Positions 1 through 5,386 of a DNA stretch of 5,386 nt are shown piece by piece (position 1 is the stretch's first letter; each line of letters opens with the position of its first letter). The notes below the pieces were generated by a model. It was given only the letters and a program-made list of their open reading frames with translations. It searched no databases and was not told the origin of the DNA. Made by a program: the position numbers and the translations under genes. The DNA lies in the NCBI GenBank assembly GCA_946630405.1, contig CAMOYW010000099.1, positions 1 to 5,386 on the forward strand, written 5' to 3'. Source of the stretch: an uncultured Clostridia bacterium. GTDB taxonomy: Bacteria; Bacillota; Clostridia; Lachnospirales; CAG-274.

Positions 1-1006
1 CAAGGGCAGTTCAAATGCGAATTTCACACCTCTCGGCTCGGGATTTTACTCCATGGTGACCTACTCAAAAGACAGAGAAATGAAGCTGAAAGCTTCTTCC
101 TGCTTTAAAGGCACCCCGCAAATACAAAATATCAACGTATGTGTACTGCCCGACGAACAAACAGAAACATCGGCTTTTGAACACGGTATCATCGACTGCA
201 CGGTAGTTTCGGCAACTGAACTCGGAAAGGTGCTCGGCGACAAGATAGACAACGCAGCCATATACAACACCAACGAATTTGATTTTCTCGGTCTTAACCT
301 TAAAAAAAGCATATTTTCGGATGTATCACTGCGTGCGGCACTTGCAAGACTTATACCATACGATGAGATCATCAAAAATGTATATGCAGGGCAGGCTGTA
401 CAAAGCGTGACTCCCATAAACCCTGCCTGTTCCCTTGTGACGGGCGTAGGTGTGGAAAGCTACACCTTCGATAAAAGCATGGCAGAATCCGTTATAGACG
501 CATCGGGAAAAAAATCAGAATTTAGCTTTACTATTTTGGTAAATAATGATAATATAAAAAGAGTGGATTGTGCAAGAAGAATATGCGACAGCTTTAATGC
601 CACGGGACTTAATACCTCTGTGGAGGCGGTCGACTTCGGAACATACCAGTCAAGGCTCAGAAACGGAGAATTTGACGCATATATCGGCTCCGTTCGCCTA
701 AAAGACAACTACAATCTTTACTATCTTCTTCACTCGGGAGCAACACAGGGAAACGGTATCAATTTTATGGGCTATAACGATGCATACATGGACTCCTGCA
801 TTGCAAAATGCAACACCAGTCCCGATGCTCAAAGCTTTGCTACAGCTCTTAACGAGCTGAACAAATACTGCTCCATAGAGCTTCCCGTAATAGGACTTTG
901 CTTTGAATGTGAAGCCGTAGTTACTTCAAAGGGAGTTGAAGGCGAAAAAAAGCCCACACTCAACAATATATACACTAACATTAACACCTGGAAAATAGAC
1001 CGATAA
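1..1006 (+). CDS. ABC transporter solute-binding protein, family 5 (oligopeptide/dipeptide-binding type), 5'-truncated by window edge
   Basis: C-terminal 334 residues of an extracytoplasmic solute-binding protein of the SBP_bac_5 (OppA/DppA) family, which delivers peptides, nickel or other small ligands to an ABC importer. The frame is open from base 2, and the ATG at 53 is internal: the codons before it already encode the conserved P-L-G-S-G-F-Y stretch (compare PxGTGPY in the family). Further family landmarks follow in order: PQIQNINVCVLPD, a gene-dosage-like A-FEHGIIDCTVV segment, FLGLNLKKSIFSDVSLRAALARLIPYDEI (the 'N...PF.D.RVRQAL..AID' block, positions about 275-375), and a C-terminal W-K-I-D-R end typical of the family. 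The signal peptide or lipobox would lie left of the window. It holds about 11 cysteines, many for an exported protein. The galT-like gene follows after 20 bases, so co-transcription is likely. No permease or ATPase gene is visible. The family is clear; the ligand cannot be told. Confidence 0.88.
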   Translation, partial: KGSSNANFTPLGSGFYSMVTYSKDREMKLKASSCFKGTPQIQNINVCVLPDEQTETSAFEHGIIDCTVVSATELGKVLGDKIDNAAIYNTNEFDFLGLNLKKSIFSDVSLRAALARLIPYDEIIKNVYAGQAVQSVTPINPACSLVTGVGVESYTFDKSMAESVIDASGKKSEFSFTILVNNDNIKRVDCARRICDSFNATGLNTSVEAVDFGTYQSRLRNGEFDAYIGSVRLKDNYNLYYLLHSGATQGNGINFMGYNDAYMDSCIAKCNTSPDAQSFATALNELNKYCSIELPVIGLCFECEAVVTSKGVEGEKKPTLNNIYTNINTWKIDR

Positions 1007-1012
1007 AAACCG

Positions 1013-1020
1013 AAAGGCGG
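1013..1020 (+). promoter_or_regulatory. Ribosome binding site of the galT-like gene
   Basis: AAAGGCGG lies 6 bases before the ATG at 1027 (9 bases when counted from the AAAGG core). It supports that start and sits inside the short gap after the upstream stop codon, so no separate promoter fits here. Confidence 0.65.
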
Positions 1021-1026
1021 TATATT

Positions 1027-1956
1027 ATGATAAAGAGATGCTTTTTAACGGGCGAATTTGTATTCTATGCCACATCAAGAGCAAAAAGGCCTCATTCCTT
1101 CAAAAGACCCCAAATAAAAGAAGTCCCGAAGGAATTTTGCCCCTTCTGCGTTGAAAACGTACATATGACCCCCGGCGTGCTATATGCCACGAATGACAAT
1201 AAAATCAGGATAGTCCCAAACAAATATCCCTTTATCGACTCCGACGAAAAGGACTTCGGTATACATGATGTACTTATAGACACGGACATACACGAGGAAA
1301 AGATGCATAACTTTTCCGATGAACACATGCACAGACTGATGCGTGTGATACAAAAAAGATTTTCGGAACTTGAAAAAACGGAGTCTATCAAGTATGTTCA
1401 GGTGTTTAAAAATCAAGGCAGAGATGCAGGTGCAAGTCAATCTCACTCACATTGGCAGATAACTGCATTAAGCGTTGTGCCTCTTAAAATGGAGCACCTT
1501 ATAAATGTACTGCGCTCCTACTATTACGAACACGACAGAAATTGCTACCTTTGCAACCTTGAATTCGGCACCCGCATAGTAGAGGAAAACGAACATTTCA
1601 TAAGCTACCTGCCCGCCGACGGAAAATTTGCCTATGGTATGGACATTCTGCCTAAAAGACATATTGCTACGATCGACGATTTTACGGACAACGAACTTTT
1701 GTCATTCGGGATCATATTGAGAAACTCTCTTAAAAGGCTGACTACCCTCTTAGACGGTATAAGCTATAACGTATGTTTATATTCAGCTCCACACTCGGGG
1801 GACTACAAAGATTTCTTTCACTTTTACGCCCAAATAATACCTCGCATCGGGCATATGGCAGGCTTTGAGTTCAGCACAGGTTGCTATATCAATTCTGTTT
1901 TGCCCGAAGATGGTGCAAAGGCACTCAGAGAAGCTAAGGAGGACGAACCCACATGA
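1027..1956 (+). CDS. galT: GalT-like nucleotidyltransferase (HIT superfamily, galactose-1-phosphate uridylyltransferase / ADP-glucose phosphorylase-like)
   Basis: Cytoplasmic enzyme of 309 residues, predicted to move a nucleoside monophosphate between a sugar 1-phosphate and a nucleotide sugar through a His-NMP intermediate. Family marks in order: R18-AKRP, C38-PFC41, R61-IVPNKYPF, H89 after the DVLIDT strand, F127-KNQGRDAGAS, then the active site H140-S-H142-W-Q144, where H142 should be the nucleophile. By eye alignment to E. coli GalT, C38, C41, H89 and H140 form the structural zinc site. The second HIT half has C173-YLC176, PKRH212, NVCLYSAP, H265-F-Y-A-Q and IPRIGHMAGFE. C173, C176, H212 and H265 look like a second zinc site of the kind described for the Arabidopsis ADP-glucose phosphorylase. 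The length is somewhat short of the roughly 350 of E. coli GalT, as expected for the compact bacterial group. The stop overlaps the ddl start (ATGA). The family is sure; the substrate (UDP-galactose, ADP-glucose or other) is not. Confidence 0.88.
   Translation: MIKRCFLTGEFVFYATSRAKRPHSFKRPQIKEVPKEFCPFCVENVHMTPGVLYATNDNKIRIVPNKYPFIDSDEKDFGIHDVLIDTDIHEEKMHNFSDEHMHRLMRVIQKRFSELEKTESIKYVQVFKNQGRDAGASQSHSHWQITALSVVPLKMEHLINVLRSYYYEHDRNCYLCNLEFGTRIVEENEHFISYLPADGKFAYGMDILPKRHIATIDDFTDNELLSFGIILRNSLKRLTTLLDGISYNVCLYSAPHSGDYKDFFHFYAQIIPRIGHMAGFEFSTGCYINSVLPEDGAKALREAKEDEPT
1936..1942 (+). promoter_or_regulatory. Ribosome binding site of ddl, inside the galT-like gene
   Basis: AAGGAGG is a full Shine-Dalgarno match, 10 bases before the ATG at 1953. 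It lies within the last codons of the galT-like gene and fixes the ddl start at the ATGA overlap. Confidence 0.85.
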
Positions 1957-2885
1957 GCAGACTGAAACTCGGTATTCTTTACGGTGGCGAAAGCAGTGAA
2001 AGAAAAATATCCAGACTTTCCTGTGAAAACATTGTAAAAAACTTAGATGACGAAAAATACGACTTGACCCTTTACAAAGTGCCTTCAAACGGTGACAGAA
2101 GGTGGGTCAAAGATCTTATAAACAATCCTCCCGAACTTATTTTGAATGCTCTTCACGGAGGAAGCGGAGAGGACGGCTCCGTTCAAGGGCTTCTTTCGAC
2201 CTTGAACATTCCCTACATAGGCAGTAGAGTACTTGCAAGTGCTCTTTGCATGAATAAAGCAAATGCCAAAATAACTATGAATCGTTCAAAGATCCCCGTA
2301 CTTCCCGACGTACTGTTAAAGCTTGGAGAAGATCCCCACGCAAGTGAAGAGGAGATCAAACTTATGGGCTTTCCTCTTATAGTTAAGCCCAACAGCGGCG
2401 GTTCAAGTCTCGGTATCAACGTTTGCGATACCATAGAGGAACTTTACGATGCCGTAAATGTTGTGTTTGAACAATATCACGATGACGCACTTGTCGAAAA
2501 ATATGTAGACGGCAAAGAAGTCACCTGTGCCATACTTCAATCAAAAGAAAAAACAACGGTACTGCCCGTACTTGACGTTCGCAAAGAAGGAAAGTACTAC
2601 GGCTTTAACGACAAGTATTATTCCGAAGATCCTCTTGTATTTATAAGCACCTTACCCGACTTTATGCAGGATATGGTAAAACATATCGCCCTGAAAACTT
2701 TTGACACTCTCAAATGCAGAGGCTATGCATGCGTGGATATGCTTATAAAAGATGAAAATATTTATGTAATAGAAGTCAACACTCTCCCCGGTCTTACCGA
2801 AAAATCTCTGATCCCCTGTGCTGTACAGGGAATGGGTATAACATTTTCAGACCTTTTGGACAGACTGATAGATTTTGAAAGATAA
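1953..2885 (+). CDS. ddl: D-alanine--D-alanine ligase
   Basis: Cytoplasmic ATP-grasp enzyme joining two D-alanines with ATP to give the D-Ala-D-Ala end used by MurF for peptidoglycan precursors. It has 310 residues, close to E. coli DdlB (306), so it is complete. Motifs: LYGGESSE16R at the N-terminus, LHGGSGEDGSVQGLL (68-81), GSRVLASALCMNK102, FPLIVKPNSGGSS152LG (140-154), the omega-loop GFNDK221Y222, R256-GYACVD262, and E274-V-N276-TLPGLTEKS285-L at the D-Ala/Mg site. By eye these match DdlB E15, S150, K215, Y216, R255, D257, E270, N272 and S281. Retention of the omega-loop tyrosine argues for a D-Ala-D-Ala product rather than a VanA-type D-lactate ligase. The usual MDK before the ATP-site lysine is MNK here. 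The start overlaps the galT-like stop, so the two are probably translationally coupled. No mur or ftsZ genes are nearby. Confidence is high. Confidence 0.96.
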   Translation: MSRLKLGILYGGESSERKISRLSCENIVKNLDDEKYDLTLYKVPSNGDRRWVKDLINNPPELILNALHGGSGEDGSVQGLLSTLNIPYIGSRVLASALCMNKANAKITMNRSKIPVLPDVLLKLGEDPHASEEEIKLMGFPLIVKPNSGGSSLGINVCDTIEELYDAVNVVFEQYHDDALVEKYVDGKEVTCAILQSKEKTTVLPVLDVRKEGKYYGFNDKYYSEDPLVFISTLPDFMQDMVKHIALKTFDTLKCRGYACVDMLIKDENIYVIEVNTLPGLTEKSLIPCAVQGMGITFSDLLDRLIDFER

Positions 2886-2889
2886 ACAA

Positions 2890-3708
2890 ATGAAAAAATT
2901 ACTTTATTGCCTTACACTGACTTTGACGACACTTTCGCTTTTGTGTGGTTGCACGCCGAGATCCGAAGAAGCTTCCACAAAACCCGAACAGGAAGCAACC
3001 GAGGAACTCCCCGTCAAAGATGACACAATAACAATTCTCGCCTGCGATGAAATGGCATCTGCACTTAACACAGTTAAGGACAACTATGCCATTCTTGAAC
3101 CCGATGTGAAAATAGAGATCCTCGCTTTCCCCGCTGCGGAGCTTTCACAACACATCGAAGAAGCAAAATGTGACATACTCATCACCGATGACTCGAATAT
3201 TACGCAACCACTGAAAGATGCAAACTCCGTTACATCCGATGTTCCATATGTAAAGGATCCCCTCGTGCTTATCGAAAATGCTTCGGCACGCACGCAGGTA
3301 TCCGAATTTGAAAATGTGGTAAATTGCGCACATGTCGCTATTGCCAAACCCGGTACTAAACTCGGAGATGCCACACACAAAATATTTGAAGGTATAGGAA
3401 ACCTGAGCTATGTTAATGAAGTGGCTCTCTTCGGAGAAACAAGCGACGAGGTAATACAAAAAACCTTATCCACTCCCGATACCGTTGGTGTTATATTCGG
3501 CTCGACCGCCGCAAACACGGACGGAATAATTAAGATAGCAACGGAAAATGACTATATAATGCCCGAACCCACAATATCAAGCATATTTACACTTGAAAAC
3601 GCAACCGAAGGCACCGACTCCCTCGTCAGCTACCTTCAAACGCTTGAATGTATAAAGCTTTTTGAAAATGCGGGCTACGAGCAATATATCCCGAAAAAAG
3701 AAGCATAA
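2890..3708 (+). CDS. ModA-like substrate-binding lipoprotein (type II periplasmic-binding fold)
   Basis: Predicted exported lipoprotein of 272 residues. The N-terminus MKK is followed by a hydrophobic stretch (4-19) and a lipobox L18-C-G-C21; residues 22-45 form an acidic, Glu/Thr-rich linker. The mature domain follows the plan of molybdate-type binding proteins: TITILACDEMASALN (46-60), P71-DVKIEILAF, the L85-to-I89 helix, CDILITDD (94-101), PLVLIEN (124-130), VAIAKPGTKLGDATHKIF (149-166), TVGVIFGSTAAN (198-209) and a C-terminal AGYEQY. The serines that bind molybdate in E. coli ModA appear to be replaced (E54, A83), so molybdate is unlikely and the ligand is unknown. Start choice: an in-frame TTG at 2875 lies inside ddl without a clear ribosome binding site, whereas the ATG at 2890 has GAAAG 8 bases upstream and gives a compact signal peptide. 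It begins 4 bases after the ddl stop and is closed by a terminator. No transporter partners are visible. The fold assignment is moderately sure. Confidence 0.85.
   Translation: MKKLLYCLTLTLTTLSLLCGCTPRSEEASTKPEQEATEELPVKDDTITILACDEMASALNTVKDNYAILEPDVKIEILAFPAAELSQHIEEAKCDILITDDSNITQPLKDANSVTSDVPYVKDPLVLIENASARTQVSEFENVVNCAHVAIAKPGTKLGDATHKIFEGIGNLSYVNEVALFGETSDEVIQKTLSTPDTVGVIFGSTAANTDGIIKIATENDYIMPEPTISSIFTLENATEGTDSLVSYLQTLECIKLFENAGYEQYIPKKEA
3662..3690 (+). promoter_or_regulatory. Possible sigma-A promoter inside the 3' end of the ModA-like gene
   Basis: TTGAAA (3662-3667, 5 of 6 to the -35 consensus) is followed after exactly 17 bases by TATATC (3685-3690, 4 of 6 to the -10 consensus). 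It would start RNA near 3697, ahead of the hairpin at 3715-3740. The match is moderate and lies in AT-leaning coding sequence, so it may be chance. It is listed because the downstream gene needs a promoter and little space is left for one. Confidence 0.2.
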
Positions 3709-3714
3709 GATCAG

Positions 3715-3740
3715 AAAAGGGGCAAAATCAGCCCCTTTTT
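3715..3740 (+). terminator. Rho-independent terminator after the ModA-like gene
   Basis: AAAAGGGGC (3715-3723) pairs perfectly with GCCCCTTTT (3731-3739) around a 7-base AAAATCA loop, giving a 9-bp stem with a five-GC-pair base near the loop and a run of five T at 3736-3740. It starts 6 bases after the stop at 3708 and should end the upstream transcript. The A run on the 5' arm means it could also work weakly for the opposite strand, but no gene converges on it. Confidence 0.88.
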
Positions 3741-3748
3741 GACATTCC

Positions 3749-3754
3749 AAGGTG
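3749..3754 (+). promoter_or_regulatory. Ribosome binding site of the TgpA-like gene
   Basis: AAGGTG lies 6 bases before the ATG at 3761. An in-frame TGA at 3740-3742, formed by the last T of the terminator tail, rules out any earlier start, so 3761 is well supported. Confidence 0.7.
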
Positions 3755-3760
3755 TACCCC

Positions 3761-5386
3761 ATGAACAAGCTGATAAAAGGAAAGAAGAAAATCAAAAATT
3801 TGGAAACAGAGCTTGCCGACAGCTCGGGCATACTGCTTGAAGATATTCCCACAGGCAAAGACAGCGGTATAATCGCACTTATTTTGCTCAGAACGGTTAT
3901 CATTTTTTGCTCTGTTTTCGGACCTTTGGATTTTTTCTTTACGGGATTTAACATACCCTACGACAGAGGTTTTGCTCTTTCCCTTTCACTCATTTGTGCT
4001 TTAATTTTTTCCATCACCAATATGAACATTATGCTCTCTACCGTCTTTGATGCGATAGCGGGTTTTTTTATAGTGCAACAAGTACGGGATTCCTCCAATG
4101 ACTTTGCAAGCGGTCTTATAAACATCATCAACTCTCTTTATCCCACCATAATGATGAAATTTGACCTGCCTCCCGTTACGGGCTTCAGGGAATTGAATAC
4201 CGATAAAGACATTGCAATGCGTCTTGTAATACTTGTATTTGTGGTTGTAGGTACCATGAGCGTTTCTTTCATAGTATGCCGATTTATGAACCTTATGCTG
4301 CTCATTGTACGAAGCGCGCTATCAATGACATTCGTAATGTTTTTTGACGGAGTAATAAGTCCTTCCGCAAGTATTATGATAGCGCTTTCATGGGTCTTGA
4401 CCGCACTTTTAAAAATGAGCGACCGTTTTAAAAGTCCGTCTTTAAAAAACAAATTGAACGCACAATACTCAACGGGCGGTATCGCATACAGCACCAAATG
4501 TGACGGACGCTCTTTACTCCAATACAGCCTTATAACAGGTTCTGTACTTATGCTTTGCGCCGTTTTGGCAGCGGGCATATTCCCCCACTCTCTTTTTGAT
4601 ACCACATTTCGCAAATCAAAACTTCGCCAAAGTATGGAATACACATTCCGTGAAATGATGATAATGAGTATGTCGTGGGTCAGAGGTTCGGGGTACAACA
4701 GACGAATTTCCGAAGGAAACCTCGGCGGCTACGGAAATCTCAACCTTAATTTTAACACCAACCTTCTGGTAACACTTGTCCCGTACACCACGGACAACAT
4801 ATATTTCCGCTCCTATGTTGGTTCGGAATACGAATACAAAAAGAATCATTGGGTAAGAGCTTCGGAGAAGAACGCTTTTTCAAATCCCGACTCGGAGCCC
4901 ATAAGTCTTATGTCAAAAGCAATTGCCGAAAACGGCATATCCGCAAAGGCTGTTATTAAGAATTTCGATATAAACGGTTCTTTCCTTCCCTACTGCACGG
5001 AGCTTGATACCGTAGAAAATGTTACATACAAACAAGACGACCTTTTTGAAGACAAACTTAAGGTAGGTATGGCAAGTGAGATAACATACCACCCCATGGA
5101 TAATGCAAAAAATCCGAAAATATCGGCTGAAATATCCGATGAATACGAAAAATACGTAAAAGCCGAATATCTGAAAGTTCCTCGCAATCTTATACCAAAG
5201 CTTCAAAAACTTTGTGAAGAAAACGGAATCACCAAAAATAATATAGATACACAACTGCCCCGATTTTTCGCCGAAAACTACAAGTACGATATGCAGTCGG
5301 GTCAGGTTCCCTGGAACACGGACTTTGTGGAATATTTCCTTTTTAGGCAGAAAAAAGGAGTATGTGCACATTATGCCACCGCAGGT
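3761..5386 (+). CDS. Membrane protein with extracytoplasmic transglutaminase-like domain (TgpA type), 3'-truncated by window edge
   Basis: First 542 residues of a polytopic membrane protein ending in a transglutaminase-core (papain-fold) domain. A basic cytoplasmic start (MNKLIKGKKKIK) and a short charged tail precede about seven hydrophobic segments, roughly at 36-60, 70-88, 90-106, 152-174, 176-196, 199-217 and 253-274. Seven spans with the N-terminus inside put residues 275 onward outside the cell. Marks of the TgpA family: IYFRSYVGSEYEYKKNHW (347-364, the 'LR...Y..Y.G..W' block), the YLKVPRNLIPKL segment (470-481), N506-YKYD before the active site, and F528-RQKKGVC535-AHYATAG, where C535 is the expected catalytic cysteine. 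The His and Asp of the triad would lie past the edge. Such proteins are often found with MoxR-type AAA and DUF58 genes, none of which is in view. The substrate and reaction (cross-linking or proteolysis) are unknown. The frame stays open to the last base. Confidence 0.9.
   Translation, partial: MNKLIKGKKKIKNLETELADSSGILLEDIPTGKDSGIIALILLRTVIIFCSVFGPLDFFFTGFNIPYDRGFALSLSLICALIFSITNMNIMLSTVFDAIAGFFIVQQVRDSSNDFASGLINIINSLYPTIMMKFDLPPVTGFRELNTDKDIAMRLVILVFVVVGTMSVSFIVCRFMNLMLLIVRSALSMTFVMFFDGVISPSASIMIALSWVLTALLKMSDRFKSPSLKNKLNAQYSTGGIAYSTKCDGRSLLQYSLITGSVLMLCAVLAAGIFPHSLFDTTFRKSKLRQSMEYTFREMMIMSMSWVRGSGYNRRISEGNLGGYGNLNLNFNTNLLVTLVPYTTDNIYFRSYVGSEYEYKKNHWVRASEKNAFSNPDSEPISLMSKAIAENGISAKAVIKNFDINGSFLPYCTELDTVENVTYKQDDLFEDKLKVGMASEITYHPMDNAKNPKISAEISDEYEKYVKAEYLKVPRNLIPKLQKLCEENGITKNNIDTQLPRFFAENYKYDMQSGQVPWNTDFVEYFLFRQKKGVCAHYATAG

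Noticed and set aside
53..1006. Taking the ATG at 53 as the true start of the first gene.
   Set aside because: The frame is open to the left edge and the residues just before the ATG match the conserved solute-binding-protein stretch (LGSGFY), so the real start is outside the window.
1953..2885. Possibility that the ligase is a vancomycin-resistance D-Ala-D-Lac or D-Ala-D-Ser ligase.
   Set aside because: The omega-loop keeps K221-Y222 as in DdlB, and no vanH, vanX, vanT or van regulatory genes are adjacent.
4405..4435. Perfect 10-base inverted repeat ACTTTTAAAA / TTTTAAAAGT with an 11-base spacer.
   Set aside because: It lies inside the TgpA-like coding region, is AT-only apart from one pair per arm, and each TTTTAAAA is itself palindromic. 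It encodes ordinary Leu-Leu-Lys and Arg-Phe-Lys-Ser, so chance is the best explanation.
4138..4698. Long open frame on the minus strand opposite the TgpA-like gene (186 codons).
   Set aside because: It is antisense to a gene with clear membrane and transglutaminase-family features; its translation shows no motif I recognise and it has no operon partner on that strand.
4913..5371. Minus-strand open frame of 152 codons near the right edge.
   Set aside because: It lies opposite the conserved transglutaminase-core coding region. Its Phe/Tyr/Ile/Val-rich translation is what the reverse complement of Lys/Glu/Asn/Tyr-rich coding would give.

Overview
The window reads as chromosomal DNA from a low-to-moderate GC, Gram-positive anaerobe, most likely a gut Clostridia member of the Oscillospiraceae/Ruminococcaceae type. 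This is an inference from AT-leaning codon use (many ATA and AGA codons), strong AAGGAGG-like ribosome binding sites, lipoprotein-style exported binding proteins, cysteine-rich exported domains and the gene families present. TGA is used as a normal stop. All genes are on the + strand and almost every base is coding. I see no RNA gene, mobile element, CRISPR array or origin.

Layout. (1) Positions 1-1006 hold the C-terminal part of a family 5 (OppA/DppA-like) ABC solute-binding protein, cut by the left edge. (2) After 20 bases comes a two-domain HIT-superfamily nucleotidyltransferase of the GalT type (1027-1956). (3) It overlaps by ATGA with a complete D-alanine--D-alanine ligase, ddl (1953-2885). 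(4) Four bases later is a ModA-like type II periplasmic-binding-protein lipoprotein (2890-3708). A clear intrinsic terminator (3715-3740) closes this group, so the first four genes look like one transcription unit. (5) Only 20 bases past the hairpin begins a membrane-anchored transglutaminase-like protein of the TgpA type (3761 onward). It runs off the right edge just after its presumed catalytic cysteine.

How they may fit together. Ddl makes the D-Ala-D-Ala end of peptidoglycan precursors, and the TgpA-like protein acts at the outer face of the membrane. The two binding proteins capture ligands outside the cell, and the GalT-like enzyme handles sugar phosphates or nucleotides inside it. A loose envelope/nutrient theme is possible, but no permease or ATPase is present in the window, so both binding proteins are orphans as far as can be seen.

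The points most worth a second look are these: the ModA-like protein has apparently lost its oxyanion-binding residues; the GalT-like protein keeps what look like two zinc sites but has an altered second HIT motif; and the TgpA-like gene has almost no room for its own promoter behind the terminator. I did not find evidence of a wholly new system.
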